This document shows, in pieces, positions 23,898 to 32,239 of a stretch of 61,765 nucleotides of DNA. The stretch lies in the NCBI GenBank assembly GCA_959602365.1, contig CAUGSS010000014.1:1-61765 (forward strand), given 5' to 3'. Position 1 is the first letter of the stretch; every line of letters starts with the position of its first letter. A program made the translations under genes and the position numbers. This DNA comes from an uncultured Eubacteriales bacterium (GTDB lineage Bacteria; Bacillota; Clostridia; Oscillospirales; Oscillospiraceae). A model generated the notes under the pieces. The model was given only the letters and a program-made list of their open reading frames with translations, ran no database searches and was not told the DNA's origin.

Positions 23898-24719
23898 ATG
23901 CGGATGCGGAAAAAGAAACATTTGGAGCCACGGATGGAGGCCTGCGCCCACTGGCAGGAGAAGGCGCCCGCCGCCTGGAAGGGCCGCTGGCGGGAGAAAT
24001 TGCCCGGGGCGGCAGAGGTGCGGCTGGAGCTGGGCTGCGGCAAGGGGCGCTTTACGGTGGAGACCGCCCGGCGGGAGCCGGAGGTGCTCTTTTTGGCGGT
24101 GGAGCGGGTGCCCGACGCCCTGGTGATGGCCATGGAGCGGGCCCGGGCGCTGGGGCTGGAGAATGTGGTGTTCATCTGCGACGACGCGGCGCTGCTCTCG
24201 GACTGGTTCGCCCCGGGGGAGATCAGCGGACTGTACATCAACTTCTGCGATCCCTGGCCCAGCAAGCGCCACGCCAAGCGGCGGCTGACCAGCGAGGGCT
24301 TTTTGAAATCCTACCGGGACATCCTGGCTCCCGGAGGGAAGATCTGGTTCAAGACCGACAACCGGCCCCTGTTCGAGTACTCCCTGACCCAGTTCCCCCG
24401 GGCGGGCTACACTTTGAGCGATGTGACCTTTGACCTCCATGCCGACGATGCGGATGTGGTGATGACCGACTTCGAGGCGGTGTTCCATGAGCAGGGGGTG
24501 AAGATCAACCGCTGTGTGGCCACCCTGGGCGAGCTGCCGGACCCGGTGGAGCTGGGAGAGCCCCCTCGGGAGGGGCTGCTGGAGTATTGGAAAGAGGGCG
24601 ACCCGATTCCCCGGGGCATGGACCGGTATGTGGAGGAGTGGCGGGGACGCCAGCGCGCCGAGGAGCGCCGGCGGGCCAAGGAGGCCGGTCAGGCAGGAGA
24701 GAGCGGCAAACTGCGCTGA
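23898..24719 (+). CDS. trmB: tRNA (guanine-N7-)-methyltransferase
   Basis: A 273-residue TrmB, which methylates G46 of tRNAs using S-adenosylmethionine. The SAM-binding motif LELGCGKGRF is at 43-52, and the family signature NFCDPWPSKRHAKRR begins near residue 115, followed by FKTDNRPLFEYS. The C-terminal tail is extended and highly charged compared with short family members. The ATG at 23898 follows GGGAGG by 8 bases. A nucleotidyltransferase and a GNAT gene follow closely and share the terminator. Confidence 0.92.
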   Translation: MRMRKKKHLEPRMEACAHWQEKAPAAWKGRWREKLPGAAEVRLELGCGKGRFTVETARREPEVLFLAVERVPDALVMAMERARALGLENVVFICDDAALLSDWFAPGEISGLYINFCDPWPSKRHAKRRLTSEGFLKSYRDILAPGGKIWFKTDNRPLFEYSLTQFPRAGYTLSDVTFDLHADDADVVMTDFEAVFHEQGVKINRCVATLGELPDPVELGEPPREGLLEYWKEGDPIPRGMDRYVEEWRGRQRAEERRRAKEAGQAGESGKLR

Positions 24720-24737
24720 AGCAGAGAGGAGAAGGAA

Positions 24738-25418
24738 ATGGACCGGGAATGGCTGGCTGCCTTTCAAGGCGCAGTGCTGGGGGCCTTCGGGGCCCGGGTG
24801 AAGATGATCGGCATACAGGGCAGCCGGGCCCGGGGCGAGGCCACGGAGCACAGCGACATCGACGTGGTGGTCATTCTGGATGCCTTGTCCTATGCGGACT
24901 TGAAGCGGTATGACCAGGCCATCTCCGATTTGCCGGAGCGGGAGAAAATCTGCGGTTTCTGCTCAGGAGAGGAAGAGCTGCGGGCCTGGGACCGGGGGGA
25001 CCTGTTCCGGTTTTATCACGACACCCTCCCTCTTTACGGCAGCCTGGACTGGCTGGAGCCCCTGATCTCCCGGGCAGAGGCGTACCGGAGCATGCACCTG
25101 GGGGCCTGCAATCTCTATCACATGTGCGTCCACAACGCCCTGCACGAGAAGGACCCGGTTCTGCTGCACGCCCTGTTCAAGCAGGCGGTCTTTGTCCTCC
25201 AGGCCAAGCACTGTCTGGAGACCGGGGCCTATCTCAGGACCCGGGCGGAACTGCTGGAGCAGTTGGAGGGGACGGACCTGGCGGTGCTCCGGGCGGCCAT
25301 GGCAGAGGAAGCGGGAGAGGAGACCCGGCCGGACTTCGACGCCCGCTCGGCGCTGCTGATGGAGTGGGCCGGCGGGCTGGTTCGGAGAGGAGACGCCTAT
25401 GAAACTGTCGATCCGTGA
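24738..25418 (+). CDS. nucleotidyltransferase-domain protein
   Basis: A 226-residue protein with a minimal nucleotidyltransferase domain at the N-terminus: GSRARGEATEHSDIDVVV (about residues 27-44) carries the GSxARG and DxD metal motifs. The C-terminal part is helical, resembling the HEPN-like or substrate-recognition half of aminoglycoside-type nucleotidyltransferases. It likely transfers a nucleotide to a protein or small molecule; the target is unknown. It starts 18 bases after trmB and overlaps the GNAT gene by 20 bases. Confidence 0.8.
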   Translation: MDREWLAAFQGAVLGAFGARVKMIGIQGSRARGEATEHSDIDVVVILDALSYADLKRYDQAISDLPEREKICGFCSGEEELRAWDRGDLFRFYHDTLPLYGSLDWLEPLISRAEAYRSMHLGACNLYHMCVHNALHEKDPVLLHALFKQAVFVLQAKHCLETGAYLRTRAELLEQLEGTDLAVLRAAMAEEAGEETRPDFDARSALLMEWAGGLVRRGDAYETVDP

Positions 25419-25827
25419 GGACAGGACGATCCCTCTGCCGGAACTCCTGCGGCTGTACGGCAGCGTGGACTGGGTCAACTACACCGCCCGTCCGGAGCGG
25501 CTGGAGGCCGCGCTTCGGGGCTCTCTGACGGTGCTGGGGGCCTGGGCGGAGGCGGAGGACGGGTCCGAGACCCTGGTGGGCATCGCCCGGGCGGTGGGGG
25601 ATGGCTGCACCATTGTGTTTATCCAGGATATCCTGGTGCTGCCGGAGTACCAGCGCCAGGGGGTGGGAACCGCCCTGGTGCGGGAGATGCTCCGTCGCTG
25701 GGAGGGGGTCTATCAGATCGAACTGGCCGCCGACCGGGAGGAGCGGACGGTGCGATTCTACCGCTCCCTGGGCTTCACGGAGTTTTGTGAGCTGGGCTGC
25801 ACCGGGTTTATGAAACTGAATCCATGA
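25399..25827 (+). CDS. GNAT family N-acetyltransferase
   Basis: A 142-residue GNAT acetyltransferase. The acetyl-CoA loop LPEYQRQGVGTAL and the flanking strand IVFIQDILV form motif A; RFYRSLGF near the C-terminus is motif B. It acetylates an unknown amine. Its start lies inside the end of the nucleotidyltransferase gene, so translation is coupled. Confidence 0.9.
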   Translation: MKLSIREDRTIPLPELLRLYGSVDWVNYTARPERLEAALRGSLTVLGAWAEAEDGSETLVGIARAVGDGCTIVFIQDILVLPEYQRQGVGTALVREMLRRWEGVYQIELAADREERTVRFYRSLGFTEFCELGCTGFMKLNP

Positions 25828-25866
25828 AAAAAGACCGATGGAGCATGTCCATCGGTCTTTTGCATC
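25825..25866. terminator. bidirectional terminator
   Basis: A 14-bp perfect stem (25829-25842 with 25848-25861). It overlaps the GNAT stop on the plus strand and, on the minus strand, is followed by six T, ending the infC-rpmI-rplT operon. Confidence 0.92.
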
Positions 25867-25885
25867 TCTGGGATATAATTCTGGC

Positions 25886-26242
25886 TCAGGCCAGCTTGGC
25901 CTTGGCCAGCTCGGTGAGCTGGGTGAAGGCGGCCTTGTCATTGACGGCCAGCTCGGCGAGCATCTTCCGGTCGATCTGCACATCGGCCAGCTTCAGGCCG
26001 TGCATGAAGGTGGAATAGTTCATGCCGTTGGCCTTGCAGGCGGCGCTGATCCGGGTGATCCAGAGCTGACGGAAGTCGCGCTTCTTCATCCGGCGGCCGG
26101 CATAGGCGTAGGCGCCGGACTTCATGACGGCCTGTTTGGCCATCTTGAAGTGCTTGGATTTGGATCCCCAGTAGCCCTTGGCCAGCTTCAAGGTTCTATT
26201 TCTTCTCTTGCGCGTCATCATCGCGCGTTTGACTCTTGCCAT
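25886..26242 (-). CDS. rplT: 50S ribosomal protein L20
   Basis: A 118-residue L20 with the family start MARVKRAMMTRKRRNRTL and the conserved RRMKKRDFRQLWITRI. It is essential early in 50S assembly and, in Firmicutes, represses its own operon by binding the infC leader. Last gene of infC-rpmI-rplT, 36 bases after rpmI. Confidence 0.97.
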   Translation of the reverse strand: MARVKRAMMTRKRRNRTLKLAKGYWGSKSKHFKMAKQAVMKSGAYAYAGRRMKKRDFRQLWITRISAACKANGMNYSTFMHGLKLADVQIDRKMLAELAVNDKAAFTQLTELAKAKLA

Positions 26243-26278
26243 TTCAATTGCCTCCTATCGTAAGGGTGAGTAGATTTC

Positions 26279-26482
26279 TTATTTGTAAGGGATCATCTTG
26301 CGGACGGTGGCCTCGTTGGTCACGTCGGCATAGGCACCCATGCGGAGGCCTCTCTTGCGCTTGGTGGTCTTCTTGGTCAGGATGTGGCTGGTGTAAGCGT
26401 GGGCGCGCTTGATGCGGCCGTTCTTGGTGACCTTGAATCTCTTCTTCGCACCGCTGTGGGTCTTGGTTTTCAGCTTGGCCAT
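26279..26482 (-). CDS. rpmI: 50S ribosomal protein L35
   Basis: A 67-residue L35 with KTHSGAKKRFKVTKNGRIKR and the basic KKTTKRKRGLR segment. Standard length, GAAAGGAG ribosome site, between infC and rplT. Confidence 0.97.
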   Translation of the reverse strand: MAKLKTKTHSGAKKRFKVTKNGRIKRAHAYTSHILTKKTTKRKRGLRMGAYADVTNEATVRKMIPYK

Positions 26483-26525
26483 AATCGGTTTCTCCTTTCA
26501 TCCGGTCCCGAAGGGCCGGGCGTAG

Positions 26526-27119
26526 TTACTGCTTTTCGGCGGCGGCCTTCGCCGCGGCCTCGGCAGCCTCACGTTCCTTGGCGTCCTTTTTGAGTTCCTT
26601 GGGCGTCTTGGGCACCAGGAACATGGACATATGACGGCCCTCCAGCTTGGGGGACTTATCCATATTGGCGATGGCGGAGCACTGAGCGGCAAAATCCTTC
26701 AGCAGGTTGAGACCGATCTCGGTGTGGGCCATCTCGCGGCCCCGGAAGCGGACAGTGACCTTCACCCGGTTGCCCTCTCCCAGGAACTTCTGGGCGGAGC
26801 GCAGCTTGGTGTTGAAGTCGCCCACGTCGATGCCGGGGGACATACGCACTTCCTTGATCTCCACCACGTGCTGGTTCTTTTTGGCTTCTTTCTCCCGTTT
26901 GGCCTGTTCGAAGCGGAACTTGCCATAGTCCATGATCTTGCACACCGGGGGGACAGCCTTGGGGGAGATTTTCACCAGGTCCAGATTGGCCTCCTCTGCG
27001 ATCTGCAGGGCCTGAGCGGAGCTCATAATACCCAACTGCTCGCCGTCGGCGCCGATCAGGCGGACCTCTTTGTCACGGATCTCTTCATTGATCTGATGAT
27101 CCTGCTTCTTAGCGCTAAT
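26526..27119 (-). CDS. infC: translation initiation factor IF-3, AUU start
   Basis: IF-3 of 197 residues, which blocks premature joining of ribosomal subunits and checks the start codon. The conserved N-terminal domain begins INEEIRDKEVRLIGADGEQLG and the C-terminal domain holds VRFRGREMAHTEIG. No ATG, GTG or TTG fits the family start. The codon ATT at 27119, preceded by GGAGG with 9 bases of spacing and followed by SAKKQDHQINEE, fits exactly; AUU starts are the hallmark of infC autoregulation. A longer frame to 27473 is spurious. The C-terminal tail is Ala/Lys-rich and longer than usual. Confidence 0.95.
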   Translation of the reverse strand: MSAKKQDHQINEEIRDKEVRLIGADGEQLGIMSSAQALQIAEEANLDLVKISPKAVPPVCKIMDYGKFRFEQAKREKEAKKNQHVVEIKEVRMSPGIDVGDFNTKLRSAQKFLGEGNRVKVTVRFRGREMAHTEIGLNLLKDFAAQCSAIANMDKSPKLEGRHMSMFLVPKTPKELKKDAKEREAAEAAAKAAAEKQ

Positions 27120-27288
27120 ACCGAAACACCTCCATGAAAAAACAATAAATAAAAAACGGACGCCAGAACGGCATCCGCACAACACGAACCTTCCGCCACT
27201 GGGGAGGAAGGGGGCTTCGTCATTGTTAACCCTTTTGCTCAGAACGGCTGAGGGTGAGGATTGGGATACCATTCCTGCTTTGTTTTGC
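27120..27288 (-). promoter_or_regulatory. infC leader (L20-type attenuation leader)
   Basis: About 170 bases of untranslated RNA separate the promoter from infC. In Firmicutes this leader binds L20 and controls read-through of an internal terminator; the presence of a terminator hairpin right before the infC ribosome site supports this. I have not folded or aligned the L20-binding part. Confidence 0.65.
27151..27177 (-). terminator. attenuator terminator in the infC leader
   Basis: On the minus strand an 8-bp stem (CGGATGCC with GGCGTCCG, one G-U) around GTTCT is followed by six T. It lies only 32 bases before the infC start, so it would switch the operon off when formed. Confidence 0.85.
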
Positions 27289-27294
27289 GTAGCT

Positions 27295-27323
27295 ATTATA
27301 GCAGGGCCTCCTGCCGCTGTCAA
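27295..27323 (-). promoter_or_regulatory. promoter of infC-rpmI-rplT
   Basis: Consensus TTGACA (27318-27323) and TATAAT (27295-27300) on the minus strand, exactly 17 bases apart. Confidence 0.92.
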
Positions 27324-27341
27324 GTAAAATTTTAGGCTATA

Positions 27342-27372
27342 AGGGCCCGCCGCTTTCCCGGCGGCGGGCCCT
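27342..27372 (-). terminator. GC-rich hairpin after the ureidoglycolate-lyase-like gene
   Basis: An 11-bp perfect stem (27342-27352 with 27362-27372), 17 bases after the minus-strand stop at 27389. The tail TTATAGCCTAAAATTTT is only partly T-rich. Confidence 0.65.
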
Positions 27373-27388
27373 GGGCATAGAAGGAGGC

Positions 27389-27856
27389 TCAGAGCTCCAG
27401 CCCCAGCGCCTCGGGCAGATCTTTGAAATAGATGTCGTTGGAGCTGGTGCCGTTGGCAAAGACTACGGCGCACATGGTCTTCCGGCCCAGAGGGAAGGGG
27501 ACAAAGTGCCAGACCTTGGCGTCGATGGACACCCCCACCCCTTGGGGCACCAGGAAAGCGGCCACATTTTCCTCCTTCAGTTCGCCCTGCTTGGCCACGG
27601 CCACAATGACGGGGCCGTCCAGGGGGAGCAGGTTCTCAGCGGTGTGGTCGTGGGCCTCGAAGTTCTGGACGGTGAAGGGCCGCGGGACGATGGGCATCAG
27701 GTTGATGGAGGCGGGGGCGTCTACCACGGCCACCTGGGGATACCAGTAGTGGGTTTCCGGGCTGCCGCCGGCGGGGGTTAGGCCCTCAATGGTGAGCACT
27801 TTGCCGTAGGGGGCAAAGGCCTCCGGGGTCAGGGTCTGAACGTGGATGGATTTCAT
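27389..27856 (-). CDS. ureidoglycolate lyase family protein
   Basis: A 155-residue cupin-type protein of the AllA family. AllA splits ureidoglycolate to glyoxylate and urea in purine (allantoin) breakdown. Family features include the N-terminal EAFAPYGKVL, a central FEAHDHTAENLLPLDG with the likely metal His residues, and GVGVSIDAKVWHFVPFPLG. No other allantoin genes are nearby, so it may act on a related substrate. GGAAGG ribosome site. Confidence 0.85.
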   Translation of the reverse strand: MKSIHVQTLTPEAFAPYGKVLTIEGLTPAGGSPETHYWYPQVAVVDAPASINLMPIVPRPFTVQNFEAHDHTAENLLPLDGPVIVAVAKQGELKEENVAAFLVPQGVGVSIDAKVWHFVPFPLGRKTMCAVVFANGTSSNDIYFKDLPEALGLEL

Positions 27857-27958
27857 CGTGTTTCCTTCCTTTCCGGCCTGCCTTGGGCAGGCTCATTTTT
27901 GCTTCTGCCCCCATTGTAGGAGCTTCCCCCCGCCCCGTCAAGAGGAAACGGACAAAAC

Positions 27959-28000
27959 AGGAAAAAAGCAGGCGCAGAACCAAACAGGTCCCGCGCCTGC
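27959..28000 (-). terminator. orphan minus-strand terminator-like hairpin
   Basis: GCAGGCGC and GCGCCTGC pair over 8 bp around a 17-base loop, followed on the minus strand by TTTTTTCCTG. It lies after the ackA terminator with no gene in between, so the RNA it would end is unknown. Confidence 0.5.
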
Positions 28001-28194
28001 AGATGTGTGCGCCTTTGCTCACTGGGCGGCGCGCTGTTCCGTCATTTCCTGAAAAGCAGCCGCTGCGCTGTGACCACAGAGAATGGCACCCACCGATTTG
28101 ATGCGGAAAATCTACGCTGTGTTGGCTGCATAGGGAGGATGTCGGCCAAACGAATCGATATCAAGGCGCACCGTGTGGAAAAGCCATGAACCTA

Positions 28195-28235
28195 TAAAAA
28201 CCGGCCGCTGCCAGAACGGCAGCGGCCGGTTTTGT
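28195..28235 (-). terminator. ackA terminator
   Basis: A 14-bp perfect stem (28199-28212 with 28218-28231), followed on the minus strand by TTTTTATAGG. It is 43 bases after the ackA stop. Confidence 0.9.
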
Positions 28236-28273
28236 CTTTGTTTTGGATTCAGAATGGAGCCGGTTCAGTGGGC

Positions 28274-29479
28274 TCAGCCCTGGACGATCTCCATGGTATC
28301 CATGGCGATCATGAGCTCCTCGTTGGTGGGGATGACCAGCACCTTCACCTTGGAATCCTCGGTGGAGATGATGCGCTCCTCGCCCCGAACCTTGTTCTTC
28401 TCGGCGTCCAGCTTGACCCCCATGAACTCCAGGCCGCTGGTGATGGCCTCCCGCAGCTCGGGGCCGTTCTCGCCCACGCCGGCGGTGAAGATGATGGCGT
28501 CCACACCGCCCATGGCGGCGGCATAGGAGCCGATCAGCTTGCGCACATCGTACTCAAAGACCTTCAGCGCCAGCTGAGCGCGCTCGTTGCCCTTGGCGGC
28601 GGCGTCCTCAATGTCCCGGAAGTCGGAGGAGACGCCGGAGATGCCCAGCACGCCGGACTTCTTGTTGAGCATGCTGACGGCCTCGCCCACGGTCATGTCG
28701 TGCTTGTTGGCGATGAACTCAATCACGCCCACGTCGATGTCGCCGGAGCGGGTGCCCATGGGCAGGCCGGCCAGGGGGGTCAGGCCCATGGAGGTGTCCA
28801 CGCTCTTGCCGCCGTCAACGGCGGCCAGGGAGGAGCCGTTGCCCAGGTGGCAGGAGACGATCTTCAGATCGGCGGGGTCCTTGCCCAGGATCTCGGCGCA
28901 GCGCTTGGACACATAGCGGTGAGAGGTGCCGTGGAAGCCGTAACGGCGGATCTTGTCCTCCTCATAGTACTCGTAGGGGATGGCGTAAATGTAGGCCTGA
29001 GGGGGCATGGTCTGGTGGAAAGCGGTGTCGAACACGGCCACCTGGGGCACCTGATCGCCCAGCACCGCCTTGCAGGCGTTAATGCCGATGATGTTGGCGG
29101 GGTTGTGGAGGGGGGCCAGGGGGGTGCACTCCTCAATGGCGGCCATCACCTCGTCGGTGATCAGCACGGAGGAGGCGAACTTCTCGCCGCCGTGCACCAC
29201 CCGGTGACCCACAGCGCCGATCTCATTCATGGAGGCAATGACGCCGTTTTCCGGATCCACCAGGGCGTTGAGCACGGTCTGGATGGCCTCAGAATGGGTG
29301 GGCATGGCCACATCCACCGCCTTCAGGGTCTGCTTGCCCTCCACCTGGGGCTTGTAGGTGAACTTGCCGTCAATGCCGATCCGCTCGCACAGACCCTTGG
29401 CCAGCAGAGTGCCGGTGGCGGGGTTCAGGAGCTGATACTTCAGGGAGGAGCTGCCTGCGTTGATCACGAGTACATTCAT
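28274..29479 (-). CDS. ackA: acetate kinase
   Basis: A 401-residue acetate kinase, which makes ATP and acetate from acetyl phosphate in fermentation. It opens with the signature VLVINAGSSSLKYQL and shows GHRVVHGG, the catalytic-site VFDTAFHQTMP, GFHGTSHRYVS and the C-terminal AGVGENGPELR. Full family length. phosphotransacetylase is not adjacent. A promoter and AAGGAG site precede it, and tmcAL is divergent, as is common in Clostridia. Confidence 0.97.
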   Translation of the reverse strand: MNVLVINAGSSSLKYQLLNPATGTLLAKGLCERIGIDGKFTYKPQVEGKQTLKAVDVAMPTHSEAIQTVLNALVDPENGVIASMNEIGAVGHRVVHGGEKFASSVLITDEVMAAIEECTPLAPLHNPANIIGINACKAVLGDQVPQVAVFDTAFHQTMPPQAYIYAIPYEYYEEDKIRRYGFHGTSHRYVSKRCAEILGKDPADLKIVSCHLGNGSSLAAVDGGKSVDTSMGLTPLAGLPMGTRSGDIDVGVIEFIANKHDMTVGEAVSMLNKKSGVLGISGVSSDFRDIEDAAAKGNERAQLALKVFEYDVRKLIGSYAAAMGGVDAIIFTAGVGENGPELREAITSGLEFMGVKLDAEKNKVRGEERIISTEDSKVKVLVIPTNEELMIAMDTMEIVQG

Positions 29480-29586
29480 GGGAATCCAATCTCCTTACAT
29501 AAAAACTGTTTTTTGCTTGCGCAAAGAAACGCAGATGGGATAAAATGAGACGGACGGAACAGATTTGCAGCCGATCCGTCATTCCT

Positions 29587-29615
29587 ATTTTAGCGCGTTT
29601 GGCGCGAAAGGACAA
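29587..29615 (-). promoter_or_regulatory. promoter of ackA
   Basis: On the minus strand TTGTCC (29610-29615) and TAAAAT (29587-29592) with a 17-base spacer. A GCGC-rich inverted repeat (AGCGCGTTTGGCGCGA) lies in the spacer and might bind a regulator. Confidence 0.6.
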
Positions 29616-29664
29616 CCACTTTTTGCACTTTTTTCAAAGAGTTTTTTTAAACTGGAGGTAGCCT

Positions 29665-30831
29665 ATGGCGGTGGCCGGTATTGTGGCGGAATTTGACCCG
29701 TTTCACCTGGGACATCTGTATTTGATCGACGCGGTGCGGCGCCGCCTGGGCGCCGGCACCCCGGTGGTGGCCGCCCTGTCGGGGTGCTTTACCCAGCGGG
29801 GCGGGGCTGCCGTCTGTACCCCCCAGGCCCGGGCGGAGATGGCGCTGCGGGGCGGGGCGGACCTGGTGCTGGAGCTGCCCCTGCCCTTTGCCACCGCCTC
29901 GGCGGAGGTCTTTGCCCGGGGCGGGGTGGAGGTGCTGATGGGCACCGGAGTGGTGGACACCCTGTGCTTTGGCAGTGAATCCGGGGATGTGCCGTTCCTG
30001 ACCCGCCAGGCCCGGGCGCTGGAGTGTGAGCAGTTCCGGACGGCCCTGCGGAGCTGTTCCGCCCAGGGCCTGCCCTTTGCCGCCGCCCGGCACTCCGCGC
30101 TGGAGCAGGTGCTGGGGGAGAAGCTGCCCGCCGGGGCCAACGACCTGCTGGCCTCGGAGTACCTGCGGTTTTGGCCTGGGGAAAAGCCGGCCCTGGCCGT
30201 CTCCCGCCGGGATGGGGGACATGGCGGAGCCAGGTCGGCCTCCCGGGTGCGCGCCCTGCTGCTGGAGGGGCACTGGGAGGAGGCGCTGGCGCTGCTGCCG
30301 CCGGGGAGCCGGGAGGTGCTGCTCCGGGAGCGGGAGCGGGGGCGCTGTCCGGCCTGTCTGGATTTTGCGGAGCGGGCGGTGCTCTACCGGCTGCGGTCCA
30401 TGACGGCGGCGGAATTTGCCGCCATCCCCGACTGCACCGAGGGGCTGGAGCACCGGCTGGTCCGGGCGGCGGCCCGGGCGGGCAGCCTGGAGGAGTTTTA
30501 TAACCTGGCCAAGTCCAAGCGCTATGCCCACGCCCGCATCCGGCGCATTGCCCTGCGGGCCTTTCTGGGCATTCAGGCCATCCCGGCCCATGTGCCCTAT
30601 CTCCGGGTGCTGGGGGCGGACAGCCGGGGGCTGGAGCTGCTGCGGGAGATGAAGTCCCGGGCTGCCCTGCCGGTGATTACCAAACCCACCCACGGCCGCA
30701 ATCTGACCGGGGAGGCGGGAGCGCTGTACCAAGCCTGCCGCCGGGCGGATGACGTCTGGGGCCTCTGCCTCCAACGCCCCCTCTCCGCCGGCTGGAGCTG
30801 GAGCGCAGGGCCGGTGCTGTTAAAGGACTGA
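29665..30831 (+). CDS. tmcAL: tRNA(Met) cytidine acetate ligase (YlbM family)
   Basis: A 388-residue protein of the TmcAL/YlbM family, which activates acetate with ATP and forms N4-acetylcytidine at C34 of elongator tRNA-Met. It starts GIVAEFDPFHLGHLYLI with the nucleotidyltransferase HxGH motif and continues SGCFTQRG and NDLLASEYLRF (typically NDILAxEYL). The C-terminal GRNLTGEAGALY matches less conserved parts. Divergence from ackA, the acetate-making kinase, is a fitting context. Start chosen by GGAGG. Confidence 0.88.
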   Translation: MAVAGIVAEFDPFHLGHLYLIDAVRRRLGAGTPVVAALSGCFTQRGGAAVCTPQARAEMALRGGADLVLELPLPFATASAEVFARGGVEVLMGTGVVDTLCFGSESGDVPFLTRQARALECEQFRTALRSCSAQGLPFAAARHSALEQVLGEKLPAGANDLLASEYLRFWPGEKPALAVSRRDGGHGGARSASRVRALLLEGHWEEALALLPPGSREVLLRERERGRCPACLDFAERAVLYRLRSMTAAEFAAIPDCTEGLEHRLVRAAARAGSLEEFYNLAKSKRYAHARIRRIALRAFLGIQAIPAHVPYLRVLGADSRGLELLREMKSRAALPVITKPTHGRNLTGEAGALYQACRRADDVWGLCLQRPLSAGWSWSAGPVLLKD

Positions 30832-30885
30832 GCGGACCCGCCACCGGCTGGTCCGGGGCTGTGCCGCGCAGGGGAGAAAAAGAGC

Positions 30886-30913
30886 TTGACCTGGGGCACA
30901 GCTCTGGTATGAT
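30886..30913 (+). promoter_or_regulatory. promoter of the alcohol dehydrogenase gene
   Basis: TTGACC (30886-30891) and TATGAT (30908-30913), spacer 16 bases. The leader to the ATG at 31026 is about 105 bases. Confidence 0.65.
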
Positions 30914-31025
30914 ATAGCCAGATGAGGCGTTCCGGCAGATGGTTCGGCGGAATGGGCCCAGGAGATCCGGCGGGGAGGCCCCCATCCGGCGCTGGGACGC
31001 CCGGCAACGGAAAGGAGCGGTATTC

Positions 31026-32192
31026 ATGAACGGTTTTACCTACTATACCCCCACCAAGGTGGTCTTTGGCCTGGGAGCTGAGGAGCAGGTAGGCAGGCTG
31101 GTCCGGGAGCAGAAGTGCAGCAAGGTGCTGATCCACTACGGCAGCGGCAGCGTCAAGCGCACCGGACTGCTGGACCGGATCAAGGCATCCCTGGATGAGG
31201 CGGGGGTGGACTATGTGGAGCTGGGCGGCGTGGTGCCCAATCCCCGGCTGTCCAAGGCCCGGGAGGGAATCCAGCTGTGCAGGACCCAGGGAGTGGACTT
31301 CCTGCTGGCCGTGGGCGGCGGAAGCGTCATCGACTCCTGCAAGTGCATCGGCTACGGCGTGGCCAATGAGGGGGATGTGTGGGACTTCTACTCCACCGAC
31401 CGGGAGCCGGAGGCCTGCCTGCCCATCGGCACTGTGCTGACCATCGCGGCGGCGGGCAGTGAGATGAGCAATTCCTCGGTGATCACCAACGAGGAAGGTT
31501 GGCTCAAGCGGGACTGTTCCAGCGACCTGAGCCGGCCGGTGTTTTCCATCCTGAATCCCGAGCTCACCGTCACCCTGCCTGACTACCAGACGGCCTGCGG
31601 CTGCGTGGACATTATGATGCACACCATGGAGCGCTACTTCAACGGGGAGCCGGACAATCTGGCCCTCACTGACGGCATCAGCGAGGCGCTGATGCGCACG
31701 GTGATGGAGAACGCCCGCATCCTGTGCCGGGAGCCGGGCAATCTGAAGGCCCGCGCCGAAGTGATGTGGGCGGGCTCCCTGAGCCATAACGGCCTGACCG
31801 GCTGCGGCACCGACGGCGGCGACTGGGCCACCCATCTGCTGGAACACGAGCTGGGCGGCATGTTCGACGTGGCCCACGGCGCCGGGCTGGCCGCCATTTG
31901 GGCCAGCTGGGCCCGGTACGTCTGGCGGGAGCAGCCGGAGCGGTTTGTGAAGTTCGCCCGCAATGTGATGGGCGTTGCCGGAGCGGGCACCGACGAGGAG
32001 ATTGTGGAGCAGGGCATTCAGGCGGTGGAGCAGTTCTACCGGGAGATTCACATGCCCACCTCCCTGGCGGAGCTGGGGGTGGAGCCCACCGAGGAACAGA
32101 TTGAGGAGATGGCCTCCAAATCCGTGGCGGTGGGCACCGTCAAGGCCCTGTCCCATCAGGACATGGTGGCCATTTACCAGGCCGCACGCTGA
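31026..32192 (+). CDS. iron-containing alcohol dehydrogenase (butanol dehydrogenase type)
   Basis: A 388-residue group III alcohol dehydrogenase like BdhA/YugJ, reducing aldehydes with NAD(P)H. Family marks are YYTPTKVVFGLGAE at the start, the dinucleotide GGGSVIDSCK, the MMHTMERYF segment and the metal-binding HLLEHELGGMFDVAHGAGLA. The start at 31026 follows AAAGGAG; the frame extends upstream without similarity. Monocistronic, with its own promoter and terminator. Confidence 0.93.
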   Translation: MNGFTYYTPTKVVFGLGAEEQVGRLVREQKCSKVLIHYGSGSVKRTGLLDRIKASLDEAGVDYVELGGVVPNPRLSKAREGIQLCRTQGVDFLLAVGGGSVIDSCKCIGYGVANEGDVWDFYSTDREPEACLPIGTVLTIAAAGSEMSNSSVITNEEGWLKRDCSSDLSRPVFSILNPELTVTLPDYQTACGCVDIMMHTMERYFNGEPDNLALTDGISEALMRTVMENARILCREPGNLKARAEVMWAGSLSHNGLTGCGTDGGDWATHLLEHELGGMFDVAHGAGLAAIWASWARYVWREQPERFVKFARNVMGVAGAGTDEEIVEQGIQAVEQFYREIHMPTSLAELGVEPTEEQIEEMASKSVAVGTVKALSHQDMVAIYQAAR

Positions 32193-32199
32193 AAGACAG

Positions 32200-32238
32200 A
32201 CGCCCCGGACCCTTGTAAAGGGTCCGGGGCGTTTTTTG
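32200..32238 (+). terminator. intrinsic terminator
   Basis: A 14-bp perfect stem (32200-32213 with 32219-32232) and six T, just after the alcohol dehydrogenase stop. Confidence 0.93.
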
Positions 32239-32239
32239 T

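Larger units (their letters stand above)
27857..28273. other. intergenic stretch with two terminator-like hairpins
   Basis: No gene is supportable here. The stretch holds a minus-strand terminator-like hairpin at 27959-28000 and the ackA terminator at 28195-28235. Short open frames lack ribosome sites. Confidence 0.55.
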
